64,000 nt of DNA from Craspedostauros australis (lineage: Eukaryota > Bacillariophyta > Bacillariophyceae > Mastogloiales > Achnanthaceae), in assembly GCA_026770025.1 (NCBI GenBank), contig JAMXDE010000023.1:186001-250000 (forward strand), read 5' to 3'. The position numbers and the translations under genes are program-made. The number at the start of each line of letters is the position of its first letter. Position 1 is the first letter of the stretch. The notes beneath the pieces are model-generated. The model ran no database searches. It was not told the DNA's origin and saw nothing but the letters and a program-made list of their open reading frames with translations. This document shows positions 57,545 through 64,000 of this stretch, piece after piece.

Positions 57545-57661
57545 CAGGATTTCATAATTTTTTCGATTGACGTTATACGCTCGTTTCGGTCCTGGTCACC
57601 CCCTGTTCAGAAGGTATCTTGTGTTCATAATGGAGTGATCTGATTGGCTTAGAAGCCGATA

Positions 57662-57692
57662 TTATGAAATTATGAGCCACGCAAACACCTCC
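57662..57692 (-). repeat. right terminal inverted repeat
   Basis: An exact inverse of 55681-55711. It is followed by ACT, the same three bases that precede the left repeat. Confidence 0.92.
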
Positions 57693-57899
57693 ACTCATGG
57701 CACCAACGGAACATGATGAGGTCATTGTTCACAAGAGAGCGAAGAAGATCCACGGCGCTTCATCGCAACACGCGGCACAAAACAAGAGACGACCATACAA
57801 TCTTCCCAAGTTCCCACAACTCCGGAGAAAGGGCATCAAACATCCAAGCCCAAGGCCAACCATTATAAAATATAATACAATAGTGCTGACAATTCGAAG
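57693..57899. promoter_or_regulatory. promoter region of the cysteine protease
   Basis: 207 bp between the transposon end and the start codon. A TATA-like run (CATTATAAAATATAATAC) lies at about 57861-57878, some 25-40 bp before the ATG. That is close for a TATA box and implies a very short 5' UTR. Confidence 0.4.
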
Positions 57900-59568
<1,669 letters not shown>

Positions 59569-60026
59569 CTGTGCCTCTGATTGGCCAAAGCGTTGGCCAA
59601 CGACAATCGAAGCAGACCCCTCCGGATGCTTCATATAATACCTTCGTGGGAGACAACTGAACCAGCATCAAATCCATATTTACATCCGAAGATGCGGCGC
59701 AGCTCCCTCGCGATGGGCCACCCACCCAGCATGATATGATCATCGAACATGAAGGCGAAGGTCAGGGCCAGACTCGTAGACCACAATTACGTAAGAATTC
59801 TTGAGAACAAACGCATGTTACCTGTACGAGTATAGTGTGCGTCCCTGTGTCCGTTTGTGTTGTCTCGGTGTTTCTTCGTGCTCTCAGTTCGGTCAGTGCA
59901 AACTTTGGTATCCACACCCAGTCACGATGCACGAGTAAGAGAACAGGAGTGCTACCACAAGTAGGACAGAAGCAACTAACCTTCCGTAGAGTACCGGCAA
60001 GCCCGACTCCAAACTGTGCCCCTGCT
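59569..60026. other. convergent intergenic region
   Basis: 458 bp between the protease stop and the TilS fusion stop. No gene is recognised. The stretch 59690-59800 is GC-rich and open on both strands, but without a family signature. Confidence 0.35.
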
Positions 60027-63000
60027 TCAGCACTTCTTCTCCTGTGTGCCTTGCAGCTGCAATGTGACCTTGACCAAGTGGGATGCCAACTGTCCACTGT
60101 CAGACTGCAACAGCCCCACAGAGACTGGGCCGTTGCCGAGCAGTGGCAAAGTCGCCTGGATTTTCAAATCGCAGCTCTTCCATGCTAATGGTCTGGATGC
60201 CTTTGTGAATCTTAGAAATTGCAGCACTCCAGGCTTGTAGTCAGCATCATTGTCGAGCACAGCATCGCCATGGCTGGTCGCATCATTTTGGGTGTCTGTC
60301 CTGACCGTAGTACTTTTCAGTGACGGCGCTTTCAAGTAGTATTCGATGTGGCCATTCATGAAAGATTCCATTGAGGGGACGGCCTTTTGTGACAATTTTG
60401 CCTTGGCCATCTCGTCGCCAGAGGAGCTCGATGCTGGCGCTGATGATGACATCTGCTGCGATATCTCGCAAGAAACTTGCCATGGGCCGACCTGTACCGC
60501 ATTTTCTTTGGAGTAGCGAACGACTGTGACAAGCAAAGGTGGAGGTTTGCAGAATCTACTGATGAGAATCGATTTGAAGGGGTTCGTGTTGCTGTCGATG
60601 CCTTCCTTGCATGGCTGATTCATGAGAGCTTCCCAATTGTCCATCACACGCACCTTCATATTGATCCTCACACATATGATACTCGTGTGATCGCATCACA
60701 TCTACCCACGCACACTCACGTACACTAACACGGACACACTCGTACACAAATAATATCGCATGTGCATACTCATACATGCAAGAATGCCACAGATCTGCTG
60801 TGCTTACCTTGCCCATCCACATCGTACAGATCAGCCTTGCGAAATGGGAAGCTAGACGGATAGAACACGAAAATGCGACCTTTCGCGTCCATGTAAACCG
60901 CGTAATCCTTCCGGCATTGAAGCCAACCTGCCTTGATCCCCGTTGACTGAAAAGATGATCCATTTGTTTGCTTCGAACCTTTGCGTTTCCGATTGCGCTG
61001 ATTTGCTCTAGCCGCATTCTCCTGGTTCGATGTCTTGGACGATGATGGCTCACGATGTGTCTTTTGTTGATGCTGCTGCTGTGGCTGCTTCTGGGTTTGC
61101 ACTCCTGTGACGCGTTCCAAGAATGACGCCACGCTCCTGTCGCTGAACATGCCCAATCCCGCGCTGTGCAAGGCCTCTCGCAGCACCAGCTTCCAAAAGA
61201 ACGGCGAGTGATCTCGGAATGGCTTGGTTTCGAACATTATTCCCATCGGCTTGCGCACGATTGACTTGAGGAAGGGATCGAACACTCTGTCTTGGAGCAG
61301 CTTTCGGCAGTCGTCGCTTTCGATGGCTAGTGAACTGAGGTTGTTCATGCTCCCTTCACCGTAGATCTCCTCCAGCAGCGGCAAGAGCTTGTTGCGCAAC
61401 TTCCCGCGGGTTGACCAGTGCGGCGTTGTATCTGTGTGCAGTCAAGCAGATTGTTGGACACGGCATTCCGATACAGTCACACCAACGCAGAATGTGTCAG
61501 ATTGAGCGCAAATGCGAGTTTAGTGGCGCAGAGCGGTGGATGCCAGTGTACACAGAGTGTCAGACAAAGCATACAATGTTGCACAACTTCGTCGATGATC
61601 GAACGAACTGAGAGTGACATCTCAAGATGGAGGAGGTTGGCTGCGTGTCCACTCATCACGACGATCAGCCACGGACATGCATGCACGCATATTCGTCCAC
61701 ACGATGGCAACAGATTGGTAGACGCATTGACTTACCCTTGAAGTACGGCACACCGTACTTGTGCGCGTAGTCACTAATGGACGTCTTCTCCAACGCTAGC
61801 AGCGGGCGGTAAATCGTGACCCCATTGTTGATGGAGACAGCTGTCATACCTGACAGATCCAGCGGACCGCAACCCTTGTGGGCATTGGAAAGCACATTTT
61901 CTCGCAAATCTCCTCGGTGATGACCAAGCATGACGCCTACTGTCGTTGGACCCGAGCCTGCCGTAGGATCGTTGCCATGCAGGGACGCCACATGCTCCTT
62001 GCATTCGGCAATCACCTTGCGATAGCTCATATATCGGATTTCACGTGATACCTGTTCGTATTCATCACGTGCGGCGATGCCACGCGTCACTTCGCCGATC
62101 CTTCTGCAATCAAAGCCAATGCCTATCTGATTGCAATATCGCTCCACGAAGTCGGCCTCAGCCCCTGATTCCGGACGGTTGGCATAGTCGATATGGACGC
62201 CGACAACGTGCAGATTGTAATCGCAGCTGGTGCGGAGGTAAGAGAGTGCGGAGGCGATCACCATGCTGTCAACGCCGCCAGACAGAGAGACGATGATGGG
62301 AGTAGGCAGTTCCGTGTTCGGTTGCACGCCCTCTCGTGTCAAGAAATCGATGATCGTCTTGACTACTGGATGATTCTTGGCCTCTTTCATGTCAGCCTCG
62401 AATGGGAAGACTTCCAATATTTCCTCATCAGTGAAGGTGCCATCGACTGGGGAAGTCCCTTGCTGTTCCTTGTCATCTACCTGATTCTTGTAGTTGCTGC
62501 TGCTGTTCGTGGTGGTGGTGGTGGAGGCGGCGATGTTCGAAGCGGCTTCTGCCGTCGTTGATAGGGTCGTAGCAAATCGGTTCGATGTCTCGCTCTTCAT
62601 CTTCCCCACACGCCTTGCCTCGTCTTGAAGCACGGCCATGCGTCTGTTGGTGGCTTTGCGGAATCGGCTCAGCATGGCCTCCATCTGGCCGTTCCTATCG
62701 GTACATTTATCAATCCAACCCTGCACGAATTGGACGCTTTCGACAGTGCTCGCATGGCGGAAGGGCATGAGGCTGAAGATGACCATGGGCAGCGGTAGCA
62801 TGCCGCACTCGATTTCGTTCTTGTGATTGTCAAATAGGCGCTGCGCTGTTTGGAATGCGATCAAGTCGAGGTCGACTTGGTACGGCATGTCGATGCTGGT
62901 CCTCCCGCATTCATTCTCCGCATGGACGTACCGATGGATGTGGCGAGAGAACTGATCGAGGACGATGATGGCGGCCACCTTGCCATGGATCCCGTAGATC

Positions 63001-63746
63001 TGCTGGTCATCCTTCGCCCATTCTTTCCATCGCGAACCCGGTGTCGTCGTCGTCGTCGTCGTTTGGCAGTACAGTTCGAGCAGAAGGCCGCCGAATCGTT
63101 CGGTGATCTCCCGGTCCACGCGACTGCGCAGGTCCGTCGATGACGATGCAATCATCCACAGATTCTTCTGCGATTCTTTGGGCGTGTACTGCCCGTACCA
63201 GTACTTGAGCACTTCCTGGATCAACCGCTGATTTTCAGCGATGCGCTCAGCTGAGGTCGAGTATGCGGAAGATGATGGCTGCGGCGATGGCAGTGATGAA
63301 GAGTTCTGATGCAGCAGGGTGCCCTTCGTTGACGTGTCATCATGACGACCGGCTGCATGACGGCCATGCCACTCGTCATCGTCATCTTCCCCAACAGCGC
63401 GATCCATGGAGTATCCCGCTTTATCAGTGCCTTGCGACGCCAGCAGCTGAGATGGTGGCTCCAAGCGCAGCAGGGAGAACAGGCCTGAGCGCTCAAGCCA
63501 TGCCAACATCCTTCTACCGGTTCCGATCTGGGAGATCCACGTCCACAGCGCCCGTCGATCACGATTGCCATCCTTACGCCAAAAGCGTATCAAGAAGAGC
63601 AGAGCCGCGACTCCAAGCGCAGCTGGTCCACCCCGTGCGGCGGAGCTATCAAGGCCTTCTCCCAAGGCATTCGAGGACATGGAGGACCTTGAATGGGTGA
63701 GGTAGGAGTTGCGCCGCAACGGCGCGAACGGTGATTGCGCTGTCAT
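60027..63746 (-). CDS. DUF924-TilS fusion, tRNA(Ile)-lysidine synthetase-like
   Basis: Three exons, 63746-61736, 61431-60808 and 60523-60027, give about 1,043 aa. The start is the ATG at 63746. After a hydrophobic segment (about residues 42-58) and a disordered linker comes a DUF924-like domain (about 173-380, with LDQFSRHIHR and the later LMPFRHASTVES). A TilS N-type PP-loop ATPase domain follows, with SGGVDSM near 487-493, GVHIDYANR, and VMLGHHRGDLRENVL. Exon 2 opens with DTTPHWSTRGKLRNKLLPLL, which matches the TilS pattern after the core. TilS makes lysidine at C34 of the AUA-reading tRNA-Ile in bacteria and plastids. The C-terminal 350 residues are less clear. Plastid location is plausible but not shown. 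Confidence 0.82.
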
Positions 63747-64000
63747 TGTCAACGTCGATTCCAACGCCAATGCTCATGCCACGTCTCAAGTGGCAGTGTC
63801 TGCAATGGCAAGCTGCTCACAATGCCCCCGAATGTGTTGTCGCTTGATCACAGCTGAGAATCGAGCGCTTAGGTCTTCTCCAGTGCGGCATGTACGGCAC
63901 GAGCAAGAGTATCAGTGATGATCCAACCAGCGAGTCTCTTTCGGTTGGTTCGTTGCTTGCGGTATCTTGCGGTTGGTTATGGTTGGTTGCATTTGTGATG
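63747..64000. other. upstream flank of the TilS fusion, window end
   Basis: 254 bp to the window edge. It contains GGTTGGTT-type repeats at about 63945-63990. No gene is seen. Confidence 0.35.

Larger units (their letters stand above)
55681..57692. mobile_element. DNA transposon with 31-bp terminal inverted repeats (decayed)
   Basis: Perfect 31-bp inverted repeats (55681-55711 and 57662-57692) begin GGAGGTGTTTGCGTGG and bound 2,012 bp. The same three bases, ACT, flank both ends (55678-55680 and 57693-57695), a likely 3-bp target duplication. Inside, the - strand holds pieces of a decayed transposase-like frame (56240-55990) and an upstream fragment (57050-56545). The 3-bp duplication and the transposase pattern suggest the PIF/Harbinger superfamily, though the duplication is not the usual TWA. 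The right end has a perfect 18-bp hairpin and several TTCATAA motifs. It is probably non-autonomous now. Confidence 0.8.

Overview
The window is nuclear DNA of a photosynthetic stramenopile (ochrophyte), most likely a diatom or a close relative. Seventeen GT-AG introns of about 141-554 nt can be placed by eye. Four proteins begin with a signal peptide ending in the A-x-A/S-x-F type motif that marks proteins bound for the complex red plastid (AVSAF, AFAFAP, ASAF, CAAF). There are also a CYP97-type cytochrome P450, a Tat-type thylakoid-lumen precursor, a secreted protein rich in SAPT repeats, and two Ty1/copia retrotransposons of the kind common in diatom genomes. The species cannot be named from this sequence.

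Layout. 1-6526 is a copia element with one uninterrupted gag-pol frame, cut by the left window edge. 7206-8378 is a plastid alpha/beta hydrolase and 8983-11306 a plastid CYP97-like P450, both on +. 11632-13086 (-) is a type II membrane glycosyltransferase-like protein. 13646-14515 (-) is a three-exon gene for mitochondrial ribosomal protein mL53. 14722-20553 is a full-length copia element with identical 159-bp LTRs and a 5-bp target duplication (TATAG); it sits 206 bp upstream of the mL53 start and has two in-frame TGA codons. 21090-22445 (-) is a three-TM protein resembling GET2/CAMLG. 23057-26995 (+) is MCM4, with a 26-nt micro-exon. 27425-28513 (-) is a thylakoid-lumen protein. 30031-33507 (-) is a secreted SAPT-repeat/Cys-repeat protein.

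The right half is gene-dense. It holds exosome subunit RRP42 (35785-36690, +), a WW-WW-FYVE-armadillo protein of about 2,216 aa (37850-44859, +), Sas10/UTP3 (45167-47763, -), cytosolic-type valyl-tRNA synthetase (48204-52954, -, five exons) and a plastid zinc-ribbon/RRM protein (53707-54938, -). Next come a 2.0-kb DNA transposon with 31-bp terminal inverted repeats and a decayed transposase-like segment (55681-57692), a papain-type cysteine protease (57900-59568, +), and a DUF924-TilS fusion (60027-63746, -).

The cellular genes are mostly housekeeping: replication (MCM4), rRNA maturation (RRP42, Sas10), translation (ValRS, mL53, TilS) and possibly membrane insertion. These are interleaved with plastid-targeted proteins and transposons. 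I see no operon-like or biosynthetic cluster. The most unusual items are the DUF924-TilS fusion, the TIR element with its motif-rich right end, the secreted protein with two sets of seven CX5C repeats, and the zinc-ribbon/RRM plastid protein. No tRNA, rRNA or CRISPR was recognised by eye.
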